A stretch of 64,000 nt of DNA from Rusavskia elegans (Eukaryota; Ascomycota; Lecanoromycetes; Teloschistales; Teloschistaceae): positions 248,001 through 312,000 of the forward strand of contig SAUG01000082.1 in assembly GCA_011316305.1 (NCBI GenBank), in the 5' to 3' direction. The notes below the pieces were generated by a model. It did no database searches, was not told where the DNA came from, and was given only the letters and a program-made list of their open reading frames with translations. The position numbers were made by a program, and so were the translations under genes. Below, piece by piece: positions 12,565-25,200 of the stretch (the stretch's first letter is position 1; every line of letters begins with the position of its first letter).

Positions 12565-13585
12565 TAGTTAATTTATAATTTTGTTTTTTATATCCGATAA
12601 ACCGGTAATTAAATAAATAAATTAAACGTTGGTATATTAGTATCGTATATACAGAATTAGAATTTATATCCTAGTTTAATTAATATAAATAATAGTTTCT
12701 GAAAATTTTAATTTATATTAATTTAATAATATATCGTATCTTTCTATCAATTAAAAGACTAACGTAGATATTTTTATAAATAAATATACCTTGTAATTAT
12801 TGCTTTTTTTTTAATAGTAATACAAGCTCTATAATATCTTTTATAAATATTAGGATTTACTAAAATATTTTATATACGTAGACTGGCTACTTCGATACGG
12901 ATTTCTATCGGTATTCGGAAATTCGATCCGAGTTTTAGCGAATCGGTTCGATCCGACCTATCAAAAAATCTTTATAACAGCTAGAGCTAAAAACTAAACT
13001 AGAGAATATTATTTTTATATATAATAACTATATCTATTTCCGTGGACGTCGACGGTTTTAATATAGCTATAAAAGTCTATATCAATTATAATAAAACTTT
13101 TTTTTTATCCTCTTTAAAATATACTATCCGACTTTTCTATATCTTTTTATTCTAATCGATCGGGTAAAACTTCCAGTCGTAGTAGATAGCGTACTAGCTA
13201 GTAACGTTTTAAAGCTATATAGTCTTGAAAGTACTATAATAATTTAACGAAACATTTAGATACGGGTAATATAATAAATATAAAGAAAGTATTAAAAATA
13301 AATAGTAAGTTTATAGTATAGTAGATAGCTATAGCGAGAATGTTAGATATTTATTATCATTTATAACGTCGAAGAAAAACTAGATAATAGAAGATTTATA
13401 ATCGAAAAGAAAAAAAAATAATTAAATAGAAATTTTTAACTACGTTATAAATTTTATCTGTCGAGTATCTTTTTAGCTGTAAAAATCTCCTTGTACGTGA
13501 AATATAATATTCGTTACAGTATATAACTTTAATGAAAAATATATAAACTCAATATAATTTTAGATAAAAACTTTTCAAAAAAGAT
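12565..13585 (+). repeat. Repeat R1, copy 1 (contains a MITE fragment)
   Basis: This aligns with R1 copies at 23735, 37931, 43015 and (reverse) 56125. Landmarks in order are the start agttaattt, a gataaaccggtaatta block (consensus ggtgaaccagtgattcgat), an aattttaatt block, the inner reading frame with CG-rich words, and an end related to ctttccagggagg. Flanks share tagctat (about 12555-12561 and 13589-13595), part of a short target duplication. A truncated hAT MITE lies at 12885-12975. Confidence 0.65.
12885..12975 (+). mobile_element. Truncated hAT MITE end
   Basis: The sequence starts tagactggctacttcgatacgg, as in the MITEs at 31790 and 47856 (their plus-strand left end), then shows the ttagcgaatcggttcgatccgac block and stops. 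No opposite terminal repeat is found before R1 resumes, so this is an internally deleted or truncated copy. Confidence 0.6.
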
Positions 13586-13774
13586 TTTTAGCTATAAAAT
13601 AACATCGGATATTGATATCCGATTCTAGAACTATTTTAAAATTTATATCTATTATTATTCTCTATATAAAAGCTGTATTTGCTAATAAGACTATAGTACG
13701 TTTATATTTATCATATCTTCTACTTTATTATAATCGAATTTATTAAACTTTCGATTTTTTTATTCTATTATTAT

Positions 13775-13957
13775 TGTTATAATGAAATTAAATATAGATA
13801 ATAATTAGATTGTAGAAGGTTGATTATTTTATAAAAAAGACCTGCGAGTATAAAAGACACGTATTAAAACCGTTATCTAATCTAGCGAGTCGTATTAAAT
13901 TTAATCAAACAGTTTATTTATTTACCTCTCGGCTTTATAAAAGTTTACTCTATAATA
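13775..13957 (-). repeat. LTR (3' LTR of the 13775-20800 element)
   Basis: Direct copy of 20618-20800: it starts tgttataatgaaatt and ends ctctataata, where the final CA has become TA. It shares blocks tataaaagacacgtat and taatctagcgagtcgta with its partner. Confidence 0.8.
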
Positions 13958-14535
13958 AATACTTTAAAAATAAATAAAGATATGACCTTCGATACTATAA
14001 CAAGAGCTAAAGAGATAATTAACTTTGCTACGCCTAATATACGCCTAAATATATCCGTTATCTCTTCTATACGCGCCGTAAAGCTTCTAAAGCTTTCTAT
14101 TTCTCTAAACTTTTTTCTACGTATATAGATTCCTAGCTAGTTAAATCGAGGCGATAGTATTAAAATAAACGAAGATATCGATAACGGCGTAGCTTACGAT
14201 TAGACGAAGGAACGTAGATGGAACGCTTATATATATATATATATAACGGAATGAATAGAAGCGAAATATAACGTCTTTATATATTATAGAACGTTACGTT
14301 CGAGTCTAACTATAGTCGTAGGCGTATTTCGAAGTATTAAGTAGTAAAAGAATCCTACTATAGAATATCGTAACTAGTCCCGTATAGTTATAGAAGTAAG
14401 ATTTTAATATTATAAACCGTTTTCGTTATATAGTTATTTATAAAGGGAGAATAGAATAGAAATTAGTAATTATACTAACGACTAATAGAAAAAGTTATCT
14501 AGTAGAAATAAAAAACGATATATATAGTAAAAAAG

Positions 14536-14943
14536 TGTAACGTCTCTATATATCAGAAAGCGTTACGCTCGAGCCTAGCTACAGCTATAGACGTAGTCCG
14601 AGCTACTAAATAGTAAGGGAGTCCTAGCGTAGGTTATCGTAACTAATCTTATATAGCCGTAGAGGTACAGTCGCGATATTACAAGGTATCTTTATTACGA
14701 GGTAATTAAAAAGAGAATAGTAGAGACGTATTTAATAATTATATTAACGACTAACGAGAGAAGCTATCTATAGGAGTAATAAGCGATATATATATTAAAA
14801 GTAGCTATATAGGCCGATAGTAGTCGCGCGCTAAAAGCTCTACTAAGAGCAGCGGCTATAGCGGCTATAGGCGGCTATAGATAATTAGGCTCGTTTGCCT
14901 AGCTAATTTTCCAGGGAATCTCTATAGAGTTATAGATATAATA
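14536..14943 (-). repeat. LTR (3' LTR of the 14536-17894 element)
   Basis: 408-bp direct repeat of 17487-17894. It contains the cagcggctatagcggctata tandem-like block and the gcctagctaattttccagg block near its right end. Confidence 0.85.
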
Positions 14944-15204
14944 CGGCCCACTTTATATCGCTTCTTATCTAGCGTAATACCGCTTGCGGGGTATAAAAGA
15001 TATTTCTTCTTCTTCTTTATTCTTTAATTTTATTAATACCTCTATTATACGTTTTCGGAGAAAAAGCCGTTTAAAGTCCTTCCGTCGTATTTAATTAAAA
15101 GGAATTAAGATATTTTTTCTATATTTATTATATACTCGTAATTCTTTAAAAGAATATAAGATCGAGGTTAGTAGTAATATCTATAGTAAATATACTCGGG
15201 CTTA

Positions 15205-15960
15205 AAAGTCCTATAATCTTTTAATTTCTAACGTTACTTATATTATATTCATTTTTTTCGTCTATTCCTACTAACGTTCGTAGAGAAACGTCTTAAAGAT
15301 AAGAAGAATAAGTTACGTTCTAATATTATAAGTATTTTTAATAAATATTCCGAAGCTCGTTATTATATCGAGTCCTTTTTTAATTCCGAAAAGGAGATTT
15401 ATAATAAACGCTTAGCTTAGGAATCCGACCTTCGTCGACTTTTTAGGAAGTAAAAGCGTCTTATTATTTATTACCGTACTCTAGATAAACGTAAAAGTAA
15501 TTTTATCGTTTAGGAACAGCGCGTTTTATCTCGTCTCGATAAGCCTAACGATCCTGTTATATTCTATTCCTCCGTTAGGTTTACGCCAGCCGCGTAAAGG
15601 GTATCTATTAAATTAGTTTCTAGGTTTAATTCCGATAATTTAGATTAATTCCTAAGAAATTTCGATTTTTCTTAACCTCTAGAGACTGTAGAATCCTAAA
15701 GAAAGTCTAGTTAAAGGATCCTTCGCTACTATCTTTATATATGGTTTTCTGCTTATATATTTATATTATAAGTTGCTTCCGGTTCTTCCGAGAGCGCTAC
15801 TAAATTTTATTCTTTAGCTACTATCTCGTCCTATAACGATATCGATAGAGACTACGTACAATCTTCGCTTCTTAGTTAAGTACTTAGCGTTAGGTCTGGG
15901 ATTCCTTCGTTCTAATCTACTTAATAAAGTTTATAGTATTTAATCTTATCTATAGCGTTA
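15205..15960 (+). pseudogene. Plus-strand coding-like frame inside the LTR element
   Basis: One frame opposite to gag reads for about 250 codons with only TAG/TAA stops at Gln-like positions. It has a basic, coiled-coil-like first part (EKRLKDKKNKLRSN, ESDLRRLFRK, KRLIIYYRTLDKRKSN, RVLSRLDKPNDP) and a Ser-rich second part (SSYNDIDRDYVQSSLL). Antisense of a retroelement can mimic coding, and one minus-strand frame here is also fairly open, so this is a candidate only. No family recognised. Confidence 0.3.
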
Positions 15961-16099
15961 ATAACGCTTCGGTAAATTTTTCTAACGTATTTTATCTATA
16001 GCTATTAGATTAATTTCTCGTCTTTATTATTTTTCTTCGCAAGTTCTTAGAGGAGATAATAATAATCTTTCCAGATCTATATTTTCTATATTTCTCCGC

Positions 16100-17400
16100 C
16101 TTCTTTAAATTTAGTATCTAAGTCTTTGATTTCTTCGTAGCTTATTATTAATTTAACGTCTATTTCCTTATATAAGAGGTTTTTATATACTAGAAGATAT
16201 ATTATCTATAGTTTTAATTTTCTGCTAACTATACTTTTTTTAACTGGTTTTTCTAAAATCGATTCTTTCTAGTTATTTCCTAGAATAATATACTCTTTTT
16301 AACTATTAATTATAGTAAAGTTTATTACTCTAATTAATCCGTTTTTTATTTTAACCTTAATATTTAAAATTCTATTATTCTATATTATTCGTCCGTAGAT
16401 ATATCCTTTAATTTTATTATAGAATCCTTTCGTGATTTTATTATCTTCCTTTCTGTTCACGAGTATAATAGTTTATTAACCTTCTATTTTAACCTTAAAC
16501 GCTGTTATAAAGGACTTTTCGGTTTTATATAGTTTAAATTCTAATATTAGCCTCTCTAATTTTTACGTTTCCCTAGATTCTTTAGGGTACTATTCTAATC
16601 CCTCTTTATCTAATAGGTAGATAGAGTAATTATTATTATAGTAGGCTAACCAGCTTTTTATTATATATTTATTAGTTACTTTCCCGGATAATTCCTCCGT
16701 TACTTTAAATTAATTTTCGGTTACCTCTATTACCTTCTTAATTAGATAATTCCTTTTAAAATATCCCGTCTTTCCGTATAAATAATAAGCTTTAGTTCGC
16801 GATCCTTTATTTTCGGTAGTATCGAGCTCTATTAGATTTCCTCTAGGCTTTCTCTTCGCGGGTCCTATTTTACTAAGCGCCTGTTTATCTAAGAATATTT
16901 TATACTACCTAGTATCGATTCTTATCGCTAGTTTAATAAGATCTACTAACGAATCTAGTTTTTTAATCGTAGCTATAGCTTCCTTAACTTTTATATAGAG
17001 TTCTTTATAGAAGTAGGCTTTTAGAGCTAAGTCTTCCTAGTCTATTTTATAAACTAACGTTCTAAACTAAATAGTATAAATAGCTACCGACTTCTACTAC
17101 TTTAGAACTATTAGATTTCTATCCGTTACCCTGTCTTTATTATTATCTCCGAAGGTTTCTTTTATAGCTATAATAAGATTATTAAAGGTTTAGAAGATTT
17201 ATTCCGTTTTATCTTCCCTCTGCCCTTTAGGGTTACCGAGATAGTTTTCTAACCGAGGCTATATCTAATTAAAGGTAGTCCCTCCTAGGTACGAAGTTAC
17301 GAATAAGATTTTAACCGTTTCGTTCGGAAACTAACTTATATATAATACGAAATAAATACTTATCTAAGTAGCCTATAGCTTTAAAGATCTTTTATCTCCT
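16100..17400 (-). pseudogene. Gypsy gag (capsid and CCHC zinc knuckle)
   Basis: A minus-strand frame starting just inside the right LTR. The capsid signature ETFGDNN lies at about 17140-17160, followed by a FRTL / ALKAYFYKEL / VKEAIATIKKLDSL block (about 17060-16930) typical of fungal chromovirus Gag. It continues to KRKPRGNLIEL and a zinc knuckle YYLYGKTGYFKRNY (16747-16789), where each knuckle Cys and His has become Tyr, the amino-acid trace of TG to TA and CA to TA. A tail of about 170 residues follows without a recognisable protease triad. Family assignment is secure; it cannot encode a working Gag. Confidence 0.8.
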
Positions 17401-17486
17401 TTATAGACGTTTAGTATTACTGTTTTAATAGTATCGCTTCGGTCTATAGGACGGGATAACGAGACTAATATAGTAAATTATTAAAA

Positions 17487-17894
17487 TATAACGTCTCTAT
17501 ATATTAGAAGGCGTTACGCTCGAGCCTAGCTACAGCCGTAGACGTAGTCCGAGCTACTAAATAGTAAAGAAGTTCTAGCGTAGGTTATCGTAACTAATCC
17601 TATATAGCTATAAAAGTACGGTCGTAATATTACGAGGTATCTTCGTTATAAGATAATTAAAAAGAGAATAGTAGAGACGTATTTAATAATTATATTAACG
17701 ACTAACGAGAGAAGCTATTTATAGGAGTAATAAACGATATATATATTAAAAATAGCCGTATAGACCGATAGTAGTCGCGTACTAAAAGCCCTACTAAAAG
17801 CAGCGGCTATAGCGACTATAGGCGGCTATAGATAATTAGGCTCGCTTGCCTGGCCAATCCTCCAGGGAACCTCTGTGGAGTTATAAACGTAACA
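17487..17894 (-). repeat. LTR (5' LTR of the 14536-17894 element)
   Basis: 408-bp partner of 14536-14943. It ends ttataaacgtaaca with the CA dinucleotide intact, then the target duplication aaaag. Confidence 0.85.
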
Positions 17895-18039
17895 AAAAGC
17901 CGATCCGATCGACGAGATCGACCTATTAAACCGAAACTGTCCCGCGGCTCTAGCGGCTTTAACTAAACTAAGTTATTAGTTCGCTTATTTGATTAATAAG
18001 CGTAAGTACTCCTATAGAATTATAGACGTAATACGGAAT

Positions 18040-20300
18040 TAATTACGGAATTTCTAGAAATTGATTGGTCCGTTATATTATTAGTTAAATAGATAGTAAT
18101 TAGAGCTTCTGAAATATTGATTTACGCTTGTTTTTAATTGGCTAAAATCTATTTAAATATAGCTTTTAACTTCGATTTACTTATCGCTTTCGTTAATATT
18201 ATTTACTTCTTCTAGCGTTTTATATATATAATAAACAGTGACTTTAAGACTCTAATATATATTAAAGGAATTATATTTATATCAGCGCTTTCAATATATA
18301 TAAGCGTAATTTCCTTCTCGCTAATAATTTTAATACGTCTTTTAAAGTAAAAAACTATATTAAAATCTTCTAATTAATTTAAGCCAATGATAAAATCTGT
18401 TTATAGATTATCTACTAATAATACTGTTATAGATACGTTAATCTCGCCTAGTTGAATATTAAATTGAGCAAATTGGTTATATAGTTAGAGACCGAAAGCG
18501 TCTTTAAATATAATAGATATCGTTTTCTTAATAAACCTAGCTAAATTAAAGCTTTTAAGCAGAAGAAAACGATCGATAATAGAGGCTCCGCTGCCTGTAT
18601 CGATATATACGTCTAGATTCGTCTTATTAAATACGATAGCTTTCGTAGTAGCGTATTTCTAGAATCCAAATTTAAAGGTATATACGTTATCGCGTATATA
18701 TTAATTAAGATTATATTATTACTTTATATACATCTACGTTAAAGATTTAGGATTAACGTTATAGAAATAAATACTATAATCTGCGAGCTCGTCGGCGTTA
18801 CTATAGCTCCGGAAAATAGAGTAGAAACTATATATCTATAGCTATAATTCTTGCTTAACGTCTCCGGTATTATTAAAATTAACGGAAAAGCTATATACTG
18901 AATAGATCTCTAGAGAAAACTCTTTTCTATAGAAGCTATTATCGTAAGAATCGTTATTATCTCTGGCGTCTCTGACGAATATATAGGTATTTTTCTCGTT
19001 CACGCTGCTAAAATTAGTATTAGCCTGCTGATTATAATTTAGATTCAGTTTAGAGCCCTAGTTGTTACGTGGCGGAGATTTAATACGGCGTTAAATAGGT
19101 TGTTGCTCGGAAGGCTGCCAAAAAGACTGTTAAAATAATTGTTGCTATTAGGCTCGATTCTGTTTACGAGATTTTGGCTATTTACGAAATACCTGTAACT
19201 ACTATTAATATTAAGATTGATTTTCGTAAGATTGCTATTATTGTCTATAGCTATTTTGTCGAAATAGGCCCTAGTTATTTTACTAGCGCTGCTATATATT
19301 TTTATATAGTTTTAGCGTATAGAATCTTTTTTAAACGGTTTTCTTGGCTTCTAGTTACAGAATAAATAATAGAAGGGTCGTTTTCTCGGAAAATTCGTTA
19401 ATATTACGCCGTAGACTTGATATAAAATAGTTTTAGGTCGAGAGAACGTATTAGTACTCGTTATTAAATTCTATATTTTAGGTATAACGTACTATCGATT
19501 GGATATAGTCGGTGATCAAACGTTAGAAACGGATATTTTCGATCGAGAGTTTATTAGCTCGGAGGAACGTTATAGCGTTAGATATATATATTTTAAAACG
19601 TTAGATAAATAGTTTTTCCTATATCTAGAATTCTTTTTCTTTCTAGAACACTATTCGATATATATAATTAAACTTTATTATATACCAAATTCAAGCTATT
19701 TTTCGAAAATATAGATAGAAATATTTACGAATATATAAAAATTCTAGAATCTATATAAAAGTTCTGGTCTAGTTAAAAAAGAAAAAAATATTACGATACT
19801 AGATATAATCGCCGATAATAACAAGATTTCCTTTATTAAAAAAAGATTATAATAGATAAAAATAAAATATTGCCGATTCCGGATACGTTGAATTTATTTT
19901 TCTATTTTTTATTTTTTATCGTTTTAATAAAATCTCGAATTCCGCCGCCGTAATTAGGGCGAATAGATAAATCTTCGCGAGACGATTTCGATAAAATTTT
20001 ACTAGAAAAAAATATTTTTAAAGATATACCGTATAAATTTGATAGCGAAATAACAAGTTTCGCATTCGCTTATATCTAGATAAAGGATTTAATTTCGTTT
20101 ATAGATAATTTAAGCTCGCCTAATTGTTTATAGCCTTTTTCAAACTTTTTATTAATATTATTACTAGTATCGTTAATCTAGATCTAGTTTTCGCTACCGT
20201 CTTTTTAAACGTTTTCTGTCGTAGTTTATAATCTAGTAAGAAACGAATTACGTAGCCTCTTTCTAAGGCTTCTAGCTCGTCAATTGACGTAGGAATTACT
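18040..20300 (-). pseudogene. Gag-protease relic of the 13775-20800 element
   Basis: The minus-strand frame contains YIDTGSGASIIDR (18568-18611), an aspartic-protease active-site motif with the Asp-Thr-Gly triad still intact. Downstream are LGEINVSITVLLVDNL and DFIIGLN, which fit the second half of a retropepsin fold. Upstream (about 19380-19150) a block with FCN and Lys/Arg-rich residues may be a damaged zinc knuckle, followed by an Asn/Ser-rich linker. Capsid sequence further upstream is not readable with confidence. RIP is moderate. No RT follows before the LTR. Confidence 0.6.
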
Positions 20301-20617
20301 AGAAGAATCGATAAAATTATCGTTACTAAAGGGATTAAGGTTTTAGATATCTACTACGAGACTCTTTTCGTCGTTTAATATAATAACGTCGTTCGTAAGT
20401 AAACTAAGATACAGCAGAGGCCAGTAAAATTCGTAAAATAAAATAAAAACGATTAATTTTTATTGAATCCTAGCGAAAGTAGCTTATATTTACTAAATAG
20501 TAGTTAGAAATAATCGAGCTTCCGAAAGGCTCGGAGGACTACGTTCGCTAGCGTGGATTTAAAGTAAGCCTACGTATAATAACGTAGAATAATCAAAATA
20601 TCTTTATTACTATCATT

Positions 20618-20800
20618 TATTATAATAAAGTTAAATTTAGATAATTATTAGATAGTAAAGAATTAATTATACTATAAAAGAGGCCTACGGATATAAAAGA
20701 TACGTATCAAAGCCGCTATTTAATCTAGCGAGCCGTACTAAATCTAATCGAGCAACTTATTTATATACCTTTCGGTTTTATAAAAGCTTGTTCTATAACA
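20618..20800 (-). repeat. LTR (5' LTR of the 13775-20800 element)
   Basis: 183-bp partner of 13775-13957. It starts tattataataaag and ends agcttgttctataaca, followed by the target duplication attat. Confidence 0.8.
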
Positions 20801-21412
20801 ATTATATTTTCTATTTTATCTATTTACGCTATATATCTATCGTTTCTACTATTTTTTCTACCATCTAGCTTACTACTATACTAGTAATAGAGATAAAATA
20901 TCTCGGATATATAATAGAAATCTACTTTCTAGATTGTTTTAGCGAAGTTTTTAAATATAAAATACCCGCTATTCTGGCTCGCCGTAGCTGTAATAGAGAT
21001 TTTAATCGATGTTACTATTTTATTTCTTCTATTCTATAAAGTCTATCGACTATAGATTTCGAAATAAAAAAAATATCTTATCTTTTATTGCTAGACTGGC
21101 CGTCGAGTCGAATTTCGAATCTAGATTAAAGAAATCGACCCGATTTAAATCGATTTTGATTTTTCTAGATACTAAACCGACGGGTTTTCGATTTTTAGTT
21201 TATAATCCGATCTGACCAAATTTAGAACTACTAAAATAGTAAATTTTAGTAAAAAAATAAATTTCTAATATAAAAATTATATCTATTTATCTAAAATAGT
21301 TCTAATTAATTAACTACGCTAGATAAAAAAGTTTTAGTTAAAATAAATAAACTACCAAAATAGATTACTAATTTAATATTATTATACTTAATATATTTAT
21401 TATATTTTACTA

Positions 21413-22201
21413 TATAACGTCTTTGTCTATCAAAAGACGTTACGTTTAGACCTAGCTACAATTGTAGGCGTAGTCCGAATAGACTGGCCGGTTCGGGTCG
21501 GATTCCCGTCGAACCGTCGGGTATCGGACCCGATCTTAGTAACTCGACCCGGACCCGACCCGATTATATTATATATTTAATATATTTTTATTTTAATAAT
21601 TAAATCGAAGTAATATATCCAGGTAATATATTTAGTTCTACTACGGACTTTCTAGCTAGCGTGGTTAATTATTTAGAATTCTTTTAATAAATTCGTATAA
21701 AAGTTATACTAGTTTTATATTTTTATATTTAAACTTAGCGCTAAGATCTAGTCTTAGCGGGTCGGATCGGATTATAATTTAGGATCTGAAATTCCGGTCG
21801 GGTCGGGTTATATTTTAGTCTAACCCGATTCGAGTCGGGTCGAATTAACTAATCCGGATTCGAAATCCGACTCGACGGCCAGTCTAAATCCGAATTACTA
21901 TATAGTAAAAAAGTACTAGTATAGAATATTATAACTAGTTTTATAAAACATCATTATTATATAATTAATTATAAAATAGAAATAAAGTAATATTTAGTAA
22001 TTATATTAATAACTAATAATAAAAGCTATCTAGTTGAAATAAAAAGTTGAATATATAATAAAAGAGCTAATCTATCCGTTAGAACTTATCTACTAAATAC
22101 GAGCGACTCTATAGCTATAGCGGCTCTAAATAAACCGGGCTATTAGTTCGTTTATCAAATTGCTAAATAAAAAATACTTCTATAGAATTACAAATATAAT
22201 A
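21413..22201 (-). repeat. LTR of Gypsy copy B (3' LTR), interrupted by a MITE
   Basis: 21413-21479 plus 21887-22201 make one LTR starting tataacgtctttgtc and ending acaaatataata. A MITE with an 8-bp duplication sits inside. Confidence 0.75.
21480..21886 (+). mobile_element. hAT MITE, type 2 (shares ends with the full hAT)
   Basis: 407 bp with left end tagactggccggttcgggtcg and right end ctcgacggccagtcta. Target duplication is agtccgaa (21472-21479) against aatccgaa (21887-21894). Its left end resembles the inverted right end of the hAT at 1814-6732 over more than 80 bases, and its right end resembles the hAT left end, so it looks like an internal-deletion derivative of that transposon. Confidence 0.85.
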
Positions 22202-25200
22202 TAGCCTCTTTTATAGTATTTTTTTAAACTTTTTTAAAGCTTTTATATTATTTTTAAAGAATTTTTTTTGTTTCTATATATTTTTTTTTATCTAGAAATC
22301 CTTTTTATTTAATTAAAAATTTATCTATCTATTTTCATTTATTAATTATCCTATTTATTTTTTATTTTTTTTAATAATACTAGTTTGTTACTAGTAGCAT
22401 TTGGTTCGGTACTTTTTTAAAAATTTTATACAAAATATAAGAAAAAAATCTATAGCTAGAAACTTAAATAAAACTATTATATTTTTAATTTCTTCTATTT
22501 TAAAAACTTCTATATAGAATATCTTTAATTTTCTATCTACTAAATTTTTTATCAATAGAATAATAATTTATTTTTTTAATATTATATTATTTTCTAGATT
22601 TATTTTCTTTTTTCTTTACTTTTTTTTTAATTTCTAGATTTTTATTTTTATTTTACTCCAATTTTTTTTTATTTATAAATATTTAAATAGCTAAATTTCT
22701 TATTTTAGAATTATATTATATAGAAGGTTATCCAATATAATTTAGATTTCTTTATTATACGATAAATTAATTGCTATTTATTTTATTTGAAAGAGTTTAA
22801 TCTAATTTTTATTTTAGATAAGAAATTTTTAAATAGATTTCTAGTATTTAATTTATTATATCTACTTATCTATCTTTTCAAAAATAGAATAATATTTATA
22901 TTATTCACTCTATATCAATTGTTTAAATAAGAATTTTTATAAATTTTAAAACGAAAAGTTTATTTTTATCTAATATAATTATTTTTAAAGTATCATTTTT
23001 ATAGAATATCGTTTTTAATAGTAGAAATACTAGCTATTCTACAATTATTATTGTTCTATATAAAATTAATCTTATTTATTTTTTAAATTTATCTATTATA
23101 ATTATTATTATTAATATATTATATTAAATTTATATTAACAGATTGAAAGACTTGAAAAAACCTATTATAATATTTACTTTAATCTATTAACTTAGCTGTT
23201 TCGATATCTATATTAATTATAATTTACCAAATAATTTTTACCGATTTTTATTTACTATTATATAGTTTAGATAATTTTTTATATACTTTTTAATCTATTT
23301 TTCAAAAATTAGTATATTTATTTTTTTTTCAAATTATTTTTAACATTTTTATAATCTTTTAGTAATTTGCTATTTTAATATTATATACTTTTTTTTATAA
23401 TATTTTTTATATTTTCGGCAATTTCTATTTTTTTTTTAAATTTTTCTATTTTTTTTTAGTAAAGGTCTATTTATTTTTTTTACTATTCTATAGTTCATTT
23501 TATAATTTAAAGTATTTATAATAGTATTATTAGTATTTTTAATATATTTTTTTCTGAAACTATAGTAGATAATATTTTCAATCTATTTTATTTATTAGAA
23601 ATAATAAAAGGTTTTTATAATTTGTATAAACTATTATTTTGTCTTGTATTCTTTTTAAATAAATATTCTACTTTATTAAACATTTTTTAACTACAAATAT
23701 CTTATATTTATTATTATAAAATTAATTTATATTTAGTTAATTTGGTTTGATTTTGGTACTCGGTAAATCAGTGATTCGATAAATAAATCAAACGTTAGTA
23801 TACTAGAAGTGAATATACGATAGTAGAAATTTTATTCCAGTTTAGTTAACGTAAATGACGGTTCTTTTTATAGAATTTTATTTTAAATTTACTTAGTAAT
23901 ATAACGTATCCTTCTATCGATAATTTAAAATAGAAACTTTTATAGATAAATATACCTCGCAGTTATCGTTTCTTTTTCTTTTACTAGTAATATAAGCCTC
24001 TCGCAAGTACTATAATTTACTAAAACCGTTTACGTACGTATAAATTTCTAAAATAGCTATATCGCAGTTAAACTAGATAGTAGCATCTATATCTGTATTA
24101 ACTATATCTATCTATACGGTCGTCGATAACCTCGTTATAGCTAGAATAAACTATTTCGACTTTAATCTAAATTTCCTTTTTACCGCTTTTAAAATATACT
24201 ATCCGACCTTTCTAGTCTTTTTTAATCTAATCGACTAGGTAAAGCTTATAGCTATAGTAGCTAGCGTATTATCTAGCGACCTTTTTAAAACCAAATAGAT
24301 TTAAAAATACCTTAATAGTTTAGCGGAATATTTAATTACGGGTTATATAATAGATATAGCAGAGGCGATAACTATTAATAATTGCTTCGCAGTATAGTAG
24401 ATAGATATTGCGGAAAGATTAGATTTATATAATTATAACGTCGAGGAAAGACTAGTAGACCGAGAACTGCGAGTAACGAATTATATTTATATAGTAGAGG
24501 ATTCGTAATCGCGAATAAAAAATAAAATAGTCAAATAGAAGTAATTGACGCTGCAAATCTTGCCTGACGAACTGTATACTTTTGGCTGTGAAAATTTCTT
24601 TATACGTGAATACAACAATCGTTGCCGTATATAACGTTAATGTAATATATATATATAAATATAAAAACTCAATATAATTTCAGATAGAAGCTTTCCAAGA
24701 AGGAATTAATATATATAACTATTAATCTTTTTAAATAACTTTTTAAAAGATATTTTTTTATATAATATATAATTCTAATATTCGATCTACAATAAATATA
24801 TATTTAATATTATTTATTTATTTAAATCGAAAATTTCTAAAACGTTTATATTTATAAAATTTTATTTTAATTTTTTAAAAATATCATTTTCAATTTTTAT
24901 CTATTAAAATAATATATCTTTTTATAGTAAATCTATTAAAAAAATCGTTTTTTTTCTATATTTTTTTTATTATATTTTAATAGAATTTTATTAGTTTAAA
25001 AATGTTTAATATAAATTTTTTATTATTAGTTATAGATTAACTTTTATTTATTTTTAGTTTATTTATCTCTATTTAATTACTTCCCGGATTTATTATAAAA
25101 TTTGAAACTTTTAATTTTTTTTTAATACTTTGAATAATTAAAAATTTAACTTGTATATTAGTCTAGCTTTTAGTTTATCTAGATCTATTATAATAGTTTT

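Larger units (their letters stand above)
14536..17894 (-). mobile_element. 3.36 kb LTR element of Gypsy family 1, gag-bearing derivative
   Basis: Both LTRs are 408 bp (14536-14943 and 17487-17894), with tgtaac..gtaaca ends and a perfect 5-bp duplication aaaag (14531-14535 and 17895-17899). The 2.5 kb interior has a minus-strand Gypsy gag next to the right (5') LTR but no protease, RT or integrase. The left half instead holds a plus-strand coding-like frame. Copy C, with the same LTR type, has pol but no gag, so the two look complementary. RIP is lighter here than in copies A and B, as the well-preserved TG..CA termini show. Confidence 0.85.
14267..18033 (-). repeat. Solo LTR of Gypsy family 1, split by a nested element
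   Basis: The two parts 14267-14535 and 17900-18033 together make one LTR of about 400 bp, of the variant also found at 7064 and 25749 (ends tataacgtctttatat and tatagacgtaata). Flanks cgaaa (14262-14266) and cggaa (18034-18038) form a 5-bp target duplication with one G/A change. No internal Gypsy sequence remains, so it is a solo LTR, later hit by the element at 14536-17894. Confidence 0.75.
13775..20800 (-). mobile_element. LTR retrotransposon with gag-protease only, nested
   Basis: Two direct 183-bp LTRs (13775-13957 and 20618-20800), with tgttat..tataaca-type ends, are flanked by a perfect 5-bp duplication attat (13770-13774 and 20801-20805). Removing the nested insertion 14267-18033 leaves about 3.25 kb. 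The minus strand encodes a zinc-knuckle-like block and an aspartic protease, but neither strand shows reverse transcriptase or integrase. It is therefore either a deletion derivative or a naturally non-autonomous element that relied on a partner. It holds a solo LTR that itself holds another LTR element, giving three nesting levels. Confidence 0.8.

Noticed and set aside
14220..14252. TA microsatellite as a regulatory or origin element
   Set aside because: Simple TA runs are expected in RIP-mutated DNA; nothing else supports a function.
19174..19365. Open plus-strand frame of 63 codons
   Set aside because: It lies antisense to the gag-protease relic of the 13775-20800 element, whose minus-strand frame has recognisable features; treated as a shadow.
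21009..21215. Open plus-strand frame of 68 codons
   Set aside because: It runs across the MITE boundary at 21092, so it cannot be an ancient gene.
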